A DNA stretch of 64,000 nt from JACOMS01 sp964352785 (GTDB lineage Bacteria > Pseudomonadota > Alphaproteobacteria > Caulobacterales > Maricaulaceae), in the NCBI GenBank assembly GCA_964352785.1, contig CAYGTI010000001.1, forward strand, positions 124,001-188,000, written 5' to 3'. The notes below the pieces were generated by a model. That model ran no database searches. It was not told the DNA's origin and saw only the letters and a program-made list of their open reading frames with translations. Positions 1 through 8,884 of the stretch are shown here, in pieces. Position numbers and translations under genes: made by a program. The number at the start of each line of letters is the position of its first letter. The stretch's first letter is position 1.

Positions 1-1
1 C

Positions 2-361
2 GCAGAGTTTTGCCTGTTTGTTGAAACCGAGCCCAAGGCGCGCGGCGCGATTCGCGAAAATATTGAAAAAATGAACCTTTTTGGCGTGACGCGCTTGCAC
101 CGGCATGACGCGACACGGCTTAAAATAGCGCCCGGAAATTTACGCGGCGCATTTACTCATATTTTCATGGATCCCCCCTATAATAAAGGCCTCTGGCGGC
201 CTGTCTTGGCGCGCCTACGCGATCAAGGCTTGATCGCCAAGGGCGGCGTGATTATTCTGGAAGTCGCCGCCGACGAAGAGATCGAATTAAGAGGCTTTAC
301 GTGCCACGAAGACCGGACATGGGGCGCGGCGCGGGTTTTGTTTTTAGAGCTTGATACTTAG
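2..361 (+). CDS. rsmD: 16S rRNA (guanine966-N2)-methyltransferase RsmD, C-terminal part
   Basis: RsmD methylates G966 of 16S rRNA during 30S subunit assembly, using S-adenosylmethionine. The gene runs in from the left edge, so only about the last 119 codons are present and the SAM-binding motif I is missing. The visible part carries the N6/N2-methyltransferase catalytic motif DPPY, in the stretch FMDPPYNKGL, and the upstream in-frame segment FVETEPKARGAIRENIEK fits the post-motif-I region of the family. An internal ATG at 71 exists, but coding sequence clearly continues upstream of it. It converges on tlyA with nine bases between the stop codons, so two rRNA methyltransferase genes lie tail to tail. 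Confidence 0.85.
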   Translation, partial: AEFCLFVETEPKARGAIRENIEKMNLFGVTRLHRHDATRLKIAPGNLRGAFTHIFMDPPYNKGLWRPVLARLRDQGLIAKGGVIILEVAADEEIELRGFTCHEDRTWGAARVLFLELDT

Positions 362-370
362 GCTCCAGAC

Positions 371-1096
371 CTAAGACTTAACCGCATACACGAGATATTC
401 TGAATTGCCAGAGCCGCCTTTAATCGGTGACACGGTGTCCGCGTTTACGGCCCAGCCCTCACCCTCAAGCCAAGATTTTACATCTTTGAGTGACTGCTCG
501 CTTGAGCCATTATCTTTGACCAAACCTCCGCGTCCAATATTATCTCGGCCCACTTCAAACTGCGGCTTGACCAATGTAATCAAGTCTCCGCCGCTCTCGG
601 CATAGCTTAGCGGTACGCCTAAGACCTTGGTCAGCGAGATGAAACTCGCATCGCAGACAATCAGATCATAGTGCGGAGCAAACATATCGGCGCTGACATT
701 TCGCGCGTCAGTGGCCTCCATTGAGACAACAGACGGATGCCCGGTCAGTTTTTTATGCAATTGATCCCGGCCAACATCAACCGCGTAAACTTTGGCTGCC
801 CCGCCCGCCAGCAAGACATCCGTAAAACCGCCCGTGGACGCGCCGACATCAAGGCAGATCCGGTCTTGAACCGAGATACTAAAAACGCTGAGCGCGTGAG
901 CGAGCTTTAAACCGCCGCGCGACACCCATGGATGCGGTGCCTGTGCTTGAATGCCTGCGCCTTCAGGAATGTTTTGGGAGGGTTTACGCACAGGTACGCC
1001 GCCGACATAGACCGTGCCTGCTTTGATCGCTTCTGCCGCTTTCGCACGGCTCTCAAAATAGCCCTTGTCTACCAAATAACTATCCGCGCGAGGCAT
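371..1096 (-). CDS. tlyA: TlyA family rRNA 2'-O-methyltransferase
   Basis: This is a 241-residue TlyA/hemolysin-A-like protein, a family of SAM-dependent ribose 2'-O-methyltransferases acting on 16S and/or 23S rRNA. Residues 1-60 form an S4 RNA-binding domain (the MPRADSYLVDKGYFESRAKA region). Next comes an FtsJ-like Rossmann fold with the SAM motif LDVGASTGGFTDVLL, then the acidic strand DLIVCDASFISL and a late VKPQFEVGR segment. The ATG at 1096 gives the expected short N-terminus before the S4 domain. It lies 14 bases downstream of dxs on the same strand and probably shares its transcript. Any haemolytic activity suggested by the old family name is doubtful. Confidence 0.9.
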   Translation of the reverse strand: MPRADSYLVDKGYFESRAKAAEAIKAGTVYVGGVPVRKPSQNIPEGAGIQAQAPHPWVSRGGLKLAHALSVFSISVQDRICLDVGASTGGFTDVLLAGGAAKVYAVDVGRDQLHKKLTGHPSVVSMEATDARNVSADMFAPHYDLIVCDASFISLTKVLGVPLSYAESGGDLITLVKPQFEVGRDNIGRGGLVKDNGSSEQSLKDVKSWLEGEGWAVNADTVSPIKGGSGNSEYLVYAVKS

Positions 1097-1110
1097 ACCG
1101 CCAAGGGCCG

Positions 1111-3021
1111 CTAGGCCAGCGCGCTATGATGGGTCATATCGCGGCCCAGCACTTTGAAGACTTGCTCAACGATGGCATCCGCATCAAGACCCGCTTGTTT
1201 GTACATATTGGCGGGCGTGTCTTGGTCGATAAAAATATCCGGCAGGGTCATGGTGCGGACTTTAAGACCGTGATCCAGACGCCCCGCCGCCGCAAGTTCT
1301 TGGAGAACAAACGCACCAAAGCCGCCAACAGAGCCTTCCTCGATGGTAATTAAAACTTCATGCTCGTCCGCGAGGCGTTTGATTAAATCCATATCCAGCG
1401 GCTTGGCAAAACGCGCGTCGGCCACTGTGGCGGACAGACCTAAAGTCTCAAGCTGCTCAGCGGCATGCATCGCTTCGCCCAAACGCGTGCCGTAGGATAA
1501 AATCGCAACGTGGCTACCTTCGCGCATCACGCGGCCTTTACCGATTTCAAGCGGTTCGGGGTTTTCGGGAATCTCTATGCCGGTCGCTTCGCCGCGCGCA
1601 TACCGAAACGCAATCGGGCCGCTATCATGGGCCACAGCGGTCGCGATCATACGCGCAAGTTCCGCCTCGTCCGCCGCCGCCATCAGGGTAAAGTTGGGCA
1701 GACAGCCCAGATAGGCAATATCAAAAGCGCCCGCATGTGTCGGGCCATCCGCGCCGACAAGACCCGCCCTGTCCATCGCGAACCGCACAGGCAGGTTTTG
1801 AATAGCCACATCGTGGACGACTTGGTCGTAGCCGCGCTGCAAAAACGTTGAGTAAATCGCGCAGAAAGGCTTAAATCCGTCGGCGGCAAGACCTGCTGCA
1901 AAGGTCACCGCATGCTGCTCGGCAATACCAACGTCAAACATACGGTCGGGAAACGCTTTGCCAAAAATACTCATGCCGGTTCCGCCGGGCATGGCCGCCG
2001 TGATGCCGACAATCTTGTCGTCTTTCTCGGCTTGCTTGACCATCTGATTGCCAAACACAGAGGTATAGCTGGGAGCGTTCGGGATCGATTTGCTCTGCTC
2101 GCCCGTTATGACATTAAACTTAGACACGCCGTGATATTTATCGGCAGAGTTCTCAGCGGGCGCATAGCCCTTGCCTTTTTGCGTCACCACATGAATCAGC
2201 ACAGGTCCGTCTTTCATATTCTTGACGTTTTCAAGCACCGGCAGCAGATGATCCAAATCATGCCCATCCACAGGACCAACATAATAAAATCCCAGCTCTT
2301 CGAACCACGTTCCGCCTGTGACCATGCCCCGGCTATATTCCTCGGCTTTACGCGCCGTGGAATAAATCGGACGCGGCGCGTCTTTGACCACGGCTTTGGC
2401 GATGTTTCGAAACTTGCGATAACCACCCGAGCTGACCATTTGCGCGAGCATAGCACTCATCGCACCAACAGGCGGCGCAATGGACATATCATTGTCGTTC
2501 AAAATGACGATCTGGCGCGAGTCTGTCGCGCCAGCATTGTTCATAGCCTCATAGGCCATGCCCGCTGTAATTGAGCCATCGCCAATCACTGAAATAATGT
2601 GATTATCACGTCCGTCTAAATCCCGCGCAGTAGCAAAGCCCATGCCTGCGGATATAGATGTGGACGAATGCGCCGCACCAAACGGATCATATTCGCTCTC
2701 GGCGCGCTTGGTAAACCCGGACAGACCGCCCGCCTTGCGAAGTGTGCGGATACGGTCGCGGCGTCCAGTCAAAACTTTGTGCGGATAGCATTGGTGGCCC
2801 ACATCCCAAATCAGCTTATCATCCGGCGTATTAAAAACGTGATGGATCGCCACAGTCAACTCAACAACCCCAAGCCCCGCGCCGAGGTGCCCGCCTGTCA
2901 CAGAGACCGCGTCGATGACCTCTGATCGTAGCTCATCGGCCAGCTGTTTAAGCTCATCACGAGAAAACCCGCGAATATCAGCAGGCAAATTTACAGTATC
3001 AAGCAGCGGTGTATCCACCAT
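1111..3021 (-). CDS. dxs: 1-deoxy-D-xylulose-5-phosphate synthase
   Basis: Dxs condenses pyruvate and glyceraldehyde-3-phosphate into 1-deoxyxylulose-5-phosphate, the first and controlling step of the MEP isoprenoid pathway, and also feeds thiamine and pyridoxal synthesis. The protein has 636 residues, full family length. The thiamine-diphosphate motif is visible as GDGS at 147-150 followed by NDND. The conserved early histidine lies in TGGHLGAGLG, and the central transketolase pyrimidine-binding domain contains FDVGIAEQHAVTFAAG with the catalytic glutamate. It is followed by tlyA and preceded by the prenyltransferase gene, so the first and a later isoprenoid step are encoded together. Confidence 0.97.
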   Translation of the reverse strand: MVDTPLLDTVNLPADIRGFSRDELKQLADELRSEVIDAVSVTGGHLGAGLGVVELTVAIHHVFNTPDDKLIWDVGHQCYPHKVLTGRRDRIRTLRKAGGLSGFTKRAESEYDPFGAAHSSTSISAGMGFATARDLDGRDNHIISVIGDGSITAGMAYEAMNNAGATDSRQIVILNDNDMSIAPPVGAMSAMLAQMVSSGGYRKFRNIAKAVVKDAPRPIYSTARKAEEYSRGMVTGGTWFEELGFYYVGPVDGHDLDHLLPVLENVKNMKDGPVLIHVVTQKGKGYAPAENSADKYHGVSKFNVITGEQSKSIPNAPSYTSVFGNQMVKQAEKDDKIVGITAAMPGGTGMSIFGKAFPDRMFDVGIAEQHAVTFAAGLAADGFKPFCAIYSTFLQRGYDQVVHDVAIQNLPVRFAMDRAGLVGADGPTHAGAFDIAYLGCLPNFTLMAAADEAELARMIATAVAHDSGPIAFRYARGEATGIEIPENPEPLEIGKGRVMREGSHVAILSYGTRLGEAMHAAEQLETLGLSATVADARFAKPLDMDLIKRLADEHEVLITIEEGSVGGFGAFVLQELAAAGRLDHGLKVRTMTLPDIFIDQDTPANMYKQAGLDADAIVEQVFKVLGRDMTHHSALA

Positions 3022-3073
3022 AATGTTCTCTTCTATTTTCTGCGCCCGGTCAGTCTAAATTTGTAGTTTTACA

Positions 3074-3958
3074 TCACGTCTGGCGATATAGCACAAAATC
3101 GACTGTATCACAGAGGATATTGGCCTTTTCGCCAAATGGGTCAAGATGACGCTTCGCACGCACGCCGAGAGTATGTGCTTTCTCTCGCGCCCCATCAAGG
3201 CCGAGTATGGACACAAATGTGGCTTTCCCAAGACTTTCGTCTTTGCCAACCGCCTTACCAACAAGGCTCGCATCGCCTTCAACATCCAGGATGTCGTCTT
3301 TAATTTGGAACGCCAGCCCCATATCGCGCGCATAGGACGTTAGCGCAACAAGCTCACTCTGTGATGCGCCGCCCAAAACAGCCCCAGCCTTCACCGCATA
3401 TTCGATCAGCGCCCCTGTTTTCAAAGCTTGCAACTGCGTGATCAGTGCCTCGTCGCGAGCCGACTCTGACACAGTAATATCGATAACCTGCCCGCCAATC
3501 ATGCCGTTCACGCCGCCCGCTTTGGCGAGCATAGAAATCAGCCGCACTTTGACGGCGTTCTCAGCGCCGCAATTTGCGATCATGTCAAACGCATGGGTCA
3601 GCAATGCGTCACCTGCAAGCACGGCGACCGCGTCGTCATACACTTTGTGAACAGTCGGTTTTCCGCGACGGAAGTCGTCGTCATCCATACAAGGCAGATC
3701 ATCATGGACGAGCGAATAAACGTGCAGACACTCAAGCGCGGCCGCCGTCTCCCAGACAGGCTTTTCTTCAAAACCAAAGAGCCGCGCTGTCTCTATGACA
3801 AGAAAAGGGCGGAGTCTTTTGCCGCCGCCGAGCGCCGCGTAACGCATCGCTTTCATAATAATGGATTGCGCACCTGCAGGAACGGGCAAAAGCTCGTCCA
3901 AGACAGTTTCCATATGCCCGGCAACATGTGCCAGACGCTGATTAAAATCAGCCTTCAT
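3074..3958 (-). CDS. ispA: Polyprenyl synthetase (farnesyl/geranylgeranyl diphosphate synthase type)
   Basis: This is a trans-isoprenyl diphosphate synthase that extends allylic diphosphates with isopentenyl diphosphate. Both aspartate-rich motifs are present: the first in LVHDDLPCMDDDD and the second in QIKDDILDVEGD. The substrate-binding GGGKRLRP lies near residue 45. I start it at the ATG at 3958, which overlaps the end of xseB by 11 bases. An upstream start at 4009 would add 17 unlike residues inside xseB. Position between xseB and dxs is the classical exo-isp-dxs arrangement, which favours a farnesyl diphosphate synthase, although product chain length cannot be read with certainty. Confidence 0.92.
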   Translation of the reverse strand: MKADFNQRLAHVAGHMETVLDELLPVPAGAQSIIMKAMRYAALGGGKRLRPFLVIETARLFGFEEKPVWETAAALECLHVYSLVHDDLPCMDDDDFRRGKPTVHKVYDDAVAVLAGDALLTHAFDMIANCGAENAVKVRLISMLAKAGGVNGMIGGQVIDITVSESARDEALITQLQALKTGALIEYAVKAGAVLGGASQSELVALTSYARDMGLAFQIKDDILDVEGDASLVGKAVGKDESLGKATFVSILGLDGAREKAHTLGVRAKRHLDPFGEKANILCDTVDFVLYRQT

Positions 3959-4187
3959 CAAACGGAGCCGTCGAGGCGTTGCCGTTGGCATCCAGTACAA
4001 TTTTTTCAACCTTCATTTGCGCGTCTTTTAGCTTGCCTTCGCAATGCGCTTTGAGCGCCGCGCCGCGTTGGTAAATTGTAATGCTTTCTTCAAGCGGCGC
4101 ATCACCACGCTCGAGCTTAGCCACAATAGACTCAAGCTCTTTGAGCGCGTCTTCAAAACTCATATCTTTAAGGGGCGTTTCACCCAT
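3948..4187 (-). CDS. xseB: Exodeoxyribonuclease VII small subunit
   Basis: XseB is the small subunit of exonuclease VII, which degrades single-stranded DNA in both directions. Several copies bind one large XseA subunit. The 79-residue protein shows the family core, with the helical pair SFEDALKELESIVAKLERGD and PLEESITIYQRGAAL, followed by LKAHCEGKLKDAQMKVEKI. Size and sequence fit a full-length member. Its end overlaps the start of the prenyltransferase gene by 11 bases, suggesting translational coupling in the xseB-ispA-dxs-tlyA unit. xseA is not in this window. Confidence 0.93.
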   Translation of the reverse strand: MGETPLKDMSFEDALKELESIVAKLERGDAPLEESITIYQRGAALKAHCEGKLKDAQMKVEKIVLDANGNASTAPFDEG

Positions 4188-4197
4188 ACATCACCTT

Positions 4198-4773
4198 TTA
4201 ATTTGACGGTCTTTCAAAACGGCGGCGGCTCCAGTGAAGGTCACCATTTTGTTTGACACATTTCCACCCACGTTTTTTCAGTGAGCCTTTGAGCATTCTG
4301 TTAAACCAGCCATGGGCCATGACAAGTACCATTTTCCCGCCGGACGCTTGCGCGCCTAACTTGTCGCACATGCGCTCGGCGCGGGCGCGGGCGTCTTTGT
4401 GAGTTTCCATACCGCCTGACCATCCCATATACCAAACGATTCGCGATATTGTACCCCAGCTTTTAGGCCCCATTTTCAACGGGCCCATATGCGGCGGTGG
4501 CAAGGCAGCCTCAATCAGTTCCGCATCAATAATATCAGGCGCGCGTCCACTGGCAAGCTGCGCGGACTCAATAGCCCTTCGCAGCGTACTCGTCATGATG
4601 ACGTCTGCCTCTTGGGCTAAGGCGCGTATTTTCTTGGGTACTTTTTGGTCTTCAACAATACCACCCGCATCATACTGCACCCACCAGTCAGCGAACTCGC
4701 TGCTGCGCAAGCGCACGCGTCGGGACAGAGACGGCTTGCCGTGGCGAACAATAATAATGACGTCTTTGGTCAT
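4198..4773 (-). CDS. Histidine phosphatase family protein
   Basis: This is a 191-residue protein of the phosphoglycerate-mutase-like histidine phosphatase superfamily. The phosphate pocket with the phospho-accepting histidine is visible in IIIVRHGKPSL near residues 6-16. The second catalytic histidine lies in LVMAHGWFNRML near residue 155, and STLRRAIESA supplies the conserved arginine after a TS pair. The substrate is unknown, and this branch has many small-molecule and phosphohistidine phosphatases. It is ten bases upstream of xseB on the same strand, so it may start that operon. The C-terminus is very basic (HWSRRRFERPSN). Confidence 0.8.
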   Translation of the reverse strand: MTKDVIIIVRHGKPSLSRRVRLRSSEFADWWVQYDAGGIVEDQKVPKKIRALAQEADVIMTSTLRRAIESAQLASGRAPDIIDAELIEAALPPPHMGPLKMGPKSWGTISRIVWYMGWSGGMETHKDARARAERMCDKLGAQASGGKMVLVMAHGWFNRMLKGSLKKRGWKCVKQNGDLHWSRRRFERPSN

Positions 4774-4820
4774 GAGCGCGGTTTGAGCGATATTACCCTT
4801 AAAGTCGAGTCATTTAAGGA

Positions 4821-5663
4821 TCATAATTTCTTCATAAAACGGCGCGGTGGGCACTGAATGCCCTCTTCGTCCGAGCAGCCCTTGAAGGAAAACATCATTA
4901 AATCCGCCCGGCCAATTAAATACTCGATCGGCACGAACCCGGGGCCGCCGCGCGCAATATCGGCGCGGCTATCCAAAGAGCGGTCACGGTTATCCCCCAT
5001 CATAAACACGGTGCCTTCAGGCACAATCATGGGGCGTGTATTGTCGAGCGGTTCATCATCGGCTTGTTCATAAATATAGTGAGGCGTGTCTTCGCCGGGC
5101 CACTGCTCGATAAACTCGGTGACAGGGATGCGGTAACCCCAGCGTTGATGGTTTTTATTACGGCCGCGCGCGCGGTCAAGCATGGAACGTGGACCATTGT
5201 CGGCGCGGTAAGTAAATTGGTCAACTTGCGTGCGCTCAATCAGCTCATCATTGAGATAAAACCGCCCGCGGCTAACGATAATTTCGTCGCCCGGCAGACC
5301 CAAAGCGCGTTTGATCATAACAACGCCCGTGTTTGGGTTACGAAACACAACCACATCACCTCGTTTGGGCAGTTTGGTTAGAACGCGTCCATCGGGCAGA
5401 AAAGGCAGAGCTTGAAGGCCAAACGGCAAAGAGTGACGCGAGTACCCGTAAGCAAATTTGGAGACATAAAGATGATCGCCCACCTCGAGAGTCGGCTGCA
5501 TACTTTCGCTCGGGATTTTGTAATGTCCAAAAATAAGAGTGTAGAACACCAAAAGAAAGGTGCCGAGCCCCACGAAAAACTTAACTTCGTCTAGAACCGC
5601 CTCGGATGCGGAGCGCTTTGGCGTCTCGTTTACGTTATCTTTGATTTGCTTGTCTTTAAACAT
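4821..5663 (-). CDS. lepB: Signal peptidase I
   Basis: Leader peptidase cleaves Sec and Tat signal peptides at the outer face of the inner membrane. The 280-residue protein has one N-terminal membrane segment (about residues 27-46, VKFFVGLGTFLLVFYTLIFG). The catalytic serine follows in the PSESMQPTL motif, and the general-base lysine is in MIKRALGLPGDEI. The later GDNRDRSLDSR box is diagnostic of S26A peptidases. I use the ATG at 5663; a GTG two codons upstream is also open. It lies 47 bases upstream of the histidine phosphatase gene. The family often neighbours acpS and rnc in alphaproteobacteria, but neither is adjacent here. Confidence 0.95.
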   Translation of the reverse strand: MFKDKQIKDNVNETPKRSASEAVLDEVKFFVGLGTFLLVFYTLIFGHYKIPSESMQPTLEVGDHLYVSKFAYGYSRHSLPFGLQALPFLPDGRVLTKLPKRGDVVVFRNPNTGVVMIKRALGLPGDEIIVSRGRFYLNDELIERTQVDQFTYRADNGPRSMLDRARGRNKNHQRWGYRIPVTEFIEQWPGEDTPHYIYEQADDEPLDNTRPMIVPEGTVFMMGDNRDRSLDSRADIARGGPGFVPIEYLIGRADLMMFSFKGCSDEEGIQCPPRRFMKKL

Positions 5664-5776
5664 CTGCACTCCATGGATTTACGAGCCGCAAGAATCAAGC
5701 TTTTTGCGCGGCTTGGGCATTAATTTTCAACAAGGCATGGTTTCCTTTGCCGCCAAATGTGCTCTATACAGCTGAC

Positions 5777-6382
5777 ATGATCAAATATTTCGCTCTTATC
5801 TTAGCAGTTAGTCTTCTGCCCGGCTGTCATACCGCACCCAGCACGGCGCCCCTGCCTGCATTGACAGGCAATTATGTCCTGGATCCGACCCACGCGAGTG
5901 TAACGTGGTCAATTAGCCATGCCGGACTATCAAACTATACGGCGCGGATTGATAAAATCTCCGGCGTTTTAGCCTATGACGCCACCTCGCCCGAGGACAG
6001 CCAGCTTGATATTCGCATTGATCCAGCGAGCGTGAATACAGGACTTCCGGATTTTGACAAAACAATCGCCTTTGATAGCCGTTATTTCGATGCAAACGCC
6101 CATCCTGAAATACGATTCGTCGCAACGCACATCACGCCGCTGACAGAAACTACAGGGAGTCTCAAAGGTGATCTGACGTTTCGCGGGGTCACCCGGCCCG
6201 TCTCGCTCGACGCGACATTTAACGGTGCGGGTAAATCCTTCGGTCATCCCGGCCAGACATTAGGCTTTTCAGCCGTCGGCACGCTAAGCCGATCAGAATT
6301 TGGCCTGACTTACCTCAAGAATTTTGGCATTGGCGACGAGGTTACGCTGCGCATTGAAACAGAGTTTAACGAAAAACAATAG
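5777..6382 (+). CDS. YceI family lipoprotein
   Basis: YceI proteins are periplasmic lipocalin-like beta barrels that bind polyisoprenoid or other amphiphilic molecules. The protein starts with a lipoprotein signal (MIKYFALILAVSLLPGCHT, lipobox LPGC, cysteine 17), then the family opening YVLDPTHASVTWSISHAGLSNYTARI. The central part FDANAHPEIRFVAT and GDLTFRGVTRPV match the YceI domain, ending in GDEVTLRIETEF. The ATG at 5777 is chosen because it puts the signal peptide at the N-terminus. The lipid anchor implies attachment to an envelope membrane. It is three bases upstream of the Sua5-type gene, so they are probably co-transcribed. Confidence 0.88.
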   Translation: MIKYFALILAVSLLPGCHTAPSTAPLPALTGNYVLDPTHASVTWSISHAGLSNYTARIDKISGVLAYDATSPEDSQLDIRIDPASVNTGLPDFDKTIAFDSRYFDANAHPEIRFVATHITPLTETTGSLKGDLTFRGVTRPVSLDATFNGAGKSFGHPGQTLGFSAVGTLSRSEFGLTYLKNFGIGDEVTLRIETEFNEKQ

Positions 6383-6385
6383 ACC

Positions 6386-7324
6386 ATGCCCGCCTCTATT
6401 CTTTCATCCGGGCCAGAGGCCTATCAGCGCGCGGCGGATATTCTCAAACGCGGCGGACTTGTGGGATTGCCAACCGAGACCGTTTACGGGCTTGCGGGTG
6501 ATGCCAGGAGCCCAGCAGCCGTAGACCTTATTTACGCTGTGAAAGGCCGCCCGGCGCATAATCCATTGATTACGCATGTTTTACGGCCGGAAGACACGTG
6601 CAGGCTCGCGCATGTATCAAAGTCCGCCGAAGCGTTGATGACAGCGTTTTGGCCTGGCCCCTTAACGTTAGTCCTCCCAAGGCGCGGGCCTCAGCCTAAA
6701 ACAGCCGCAGGGGCCGGATTGCCGACGATCGCCCTGCGCTGCCCTGACGCGCCGTGGCGAGACGGCCTGATTAAGGCGGGCTTTTCCGGGCAACTCGTCA
6801 TGCCCAGCGCAAATCTTTCGGGTCATGTCAGCCCGACCACAGCCGCCCATGTCGCGGCAGATTTGGGGGATAAAATTGAGCTAATCATAGATGGCGGGCC
6901 TTGCAAGGCAGGCGTCGAATCGACAATCCTGAAGATTGAAAAAGATTATGCGATGCTGCTGCGGCCCGGCTCACTCCCCCATGAGGCCTTTGTGCCGTTT
7001 ATATCCGATTTAAGATTACCCAAACGCGGCAGCCAAATCTCTGCGCCGGGTATGCTGGCCAGCCATTACGCACCAAAGGCCCGTGTACGCCTGAATGCCG
7101 CCGCGAAAAACTCCGGCGAAGCTTATCTCGGGTTTGGCCCATACAGCGTCGACGCTGATATAAATCTCTCACCCACGGCGGATATCAATGAAGCCGCCCA
7201 GAATCTTTATAGCGCGCTGCGCGCCCTTGATACAGTCGGCGTGATCGCCGTCGCCCCTATTCCTGAGACAGGGATAGGGGCTGCGTTGAATGATCGGTTG
7301 CGCCGCGCCGCTGCCGCGCGGTAA
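6386..7324 (+). CDS. L-threonylcarbamoyladenylate synthase (Sua5/TsaC family)
   Basis: This enzyme makes threonylcarbamoyl-AMP from threonine, bicarbonate and ATP, the precursor of the t6A37 modification of ANN-decoding tRNAs. At 312 residues it is the long Sua5 form. A YrdC domain covers about residues 10-195, with GLVGLPTETVYGLAGDA, the KGRPAHNPLITHV loop and LVMPSANLSGHVSPTTA. A C-terminal Sua5 domain follows, after the linker APGMLASHYAPKA. The protein ends cleanly at 7324, eight bases before the FAD oxidase gene. The function is essential in most bacteria, and TsaB/D/E partners lie elsewhere. Confidence 0.93.
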   Translation: MPASILSSGPEAYQRAADILKRGGLVGLPTETVYGLAGDARSPAAVDLIYAVKGRPAHNPLITHVLRPEDTCRLAHVSKSAEALMTAFWPGPLTLVLPRRGPQPKTAAGAGLPTIALRCPDAPWRDGLIKAGFSGQLVMPSANLSGHVSPTTAAHVAADLGDKIELIIDGGPCKAGVESTILKIEKDYAMLLRPGSLPHEAFVPFISDLRLPKRGSQISAPGMLASHYAPKARVRLNAAAKNSGEAYLGFGPYSVDADINLSPTADINEAAQNLYSALRALDTVGVIAVAPIPETGIGAALNDRLRRAAAAR

Positions 7325-7332
7325 AAGGCTTT

Positions 7333-8721
7333 ATGACCAACGGACTAACCGCACTTAAGACCGCCCTACCGCGCAAAAGCTGGACGGAAGATGCGGAGGT
7401 GATCGCCCCGCATTTAACAGAATGGCGGGAAAAATATTTTGGCTACACCCCGCTCATGCTAATGCCCGCCTCTACCCAAGAGGCTGCGAAAGCCGTCAAA
7501 ATTTGCGCTGCGCATGATCTTAAACTTGTGCCCCAAGGCGGCAATACAGGCCTTGTTGGCGGGCAAACACCCCAAGGCGAAGTTCTGATATCGACAAAAC
7601 GGATGACCCAAATACGCGATATCAACACTGTCACCAATGCCATCACCGCTGAGGCGGGCTGTACGCTTTTGTCCATTCAAGAGGCCGCCGACGCAGCAAA
7701 ACGAAAATTTCCGTTATCGCTGGCCTCCGAAGGCTCCTGCACGATTGGCGGCAATCTGTCGACCAATGCGGGCGGTGTTCACGTTCTAAAATACGGCACA
7801 ACCAAAGACCTTGTCTTTGGCGTCGAAGCCGTGTTGCCCAATGGCGATATTTATAATGGGCTGACCTCGCTGCGCAAAGATAACACCGGGTATGACCTTA
7901 GCCGCTTGTTTCTGGGCGCAGAAGGCACGCTGGGATTGATCACAGCCGCGAGCTTGAAACTATTCCCTAAGGCCGGCCATATTCAGCGCGCTATAATGGG
8001 CACGCACAGCCCCGCCAGCGCTCTGGCCATGCTGGAGCATTGCCGCGCAAACGGCCAGCTTGCCATGTTTGAAGTTATGCCGCGCATAGGGCTGGATCTT
8101 GTGCTGACACATATTCCGAATCAGCGTGATCCATTCGCCCAAAAACATGCTTGGTATGTGCTCGTGGATTGGGAAGTGAGCCACGACGGTGAAGGTCTGG
8201 CCGTGGCCGAAAGCTTACTGTCATCGGCGTTTGAGCAAGGCCTGATCACTGACGCCGTGATCGCTCAATCCAGCCGCCAAGCCGCAGATATTTTGGCTTT
8301 GCGCGAAAATATGTCCGCAGCGCAAAAATTTAATGGCGGCTCGATCAAACAAGATATCACAGTGCCTCTCGATTATATCCCTGAGTTTTTTGACCGCGCT
8401 GACGCGGCCGTCGCGAAGATTGTTCCGGGTTGCCGCCCTGTTGGATTTGGGCATTTCGGCGACGGAAATATTCATTACAACATCGCGCAACCCGAAGGGG
8501 CGGACAAAGCTGAGTTCCTCGACCGATGGCAAGTTATTTCCGATGCTGTTTTTGACATTGTCGACGCGCTGGGCGGCTCGATTTCTGCCGAGCACGGCAT
8601 TGGCACGATGAAGCGCGCGGACCTTGCGGCGCGGGCTGACCCGGTGAAACTAGCGCTTATGCGCGCGGTCAAGAACAGCCTGGATCCGGACAATATGATG
8701 AACCCCCGCGTCTTGATTTAA
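7333..8721 (+). CDS. FAD-binding oxidoreductase, D-2-hydroxyacid (hydroxyglutarate/lactate) dehydrogenase type
   Basis: This 462-residue flavoprotein belongs to the vanillyl-alcohol-oxidase-fold family that oxidises D-2-hydroxy acids. The N-terminal FAD-binding-4 domain shows LVPQGGNTGLVGGQTP, with a second cofactor segment ASEGSCTIGGNLSTNAGG and DLSRLFLGAEGTLGLIT. The C-terminal FAD-oxidase domain contains GFGHFGDGNIHYN, with metal-binding histidines, and EHGIGTMKR. D-2-hydroxyglutarate dehydrogenase, D-lactate dehydrogenase and GlcD all share these motifs, so the substrate is open. The lack of a neighbouring glcE/glcF argues against glycolate oxidase. It follows the Sua5 gene closely and is probably co-transcribed with it. 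Confidence 0.88.
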   Translation: MTNGLTALKTALPRKSWTEDAEVIAPHLTEWREKYFGYTPLMLMPASTQEAAKAVKICAAHDLKLVPQGGNTGLVGGQTPQGEVLISTKRMTQIRDINTVTNAITAEAGCTLLSIQEAADAAKRKFPLSLASEGSCTIGGNLSTNAGGVHVLKYGTTKDLVFGVEAVLPNGDIYNGLTSLRKDNTGYDLSRLFLGAEGTLGLITAASLKLFPKAGHIQRAIMGTHSPASALAMLEHCRANGQLAMFEVMPRIGLDLVLTHIPNQRDPFAQKHAWYVLVDWEVSHDGEGLAVAESLLSSAFEQGLITDAVIAQSSRQAADILALRENMSAAQKFNGGSIKQDITVPLDYIPEFFDRADAAVAKIVPGCRPVGFGHFGDGNIHYNIAQPEGADKAEFLDRWQVISDAVFDIVDALGGSISAEHGIGTMKRADLAARADPVKLALMRAVKNSLDPDNMMNPRVLI

Positions 8722-8884
8722 GCGAAATAGCCATAGAAACACTTGAGAAGTCTCGGGGAGTATCGAGGTAATCTCAACACCGTTCCTTGAAATATGCAGC
8801 AAACGCATTATTTGAACACTATCATGAACCCACGCGTACAGACTCGAATAAATCGGGCCGACGTTATGAGGAAAGGATAAATCT

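Noticed and set aside
1912..2574. Open frame of 220 codons on the + strand inside dxs
   Set aside because: It lies wholly antisense to a clear dxs gene, and its product has no family character; it is a shadow of dxs codon bias.
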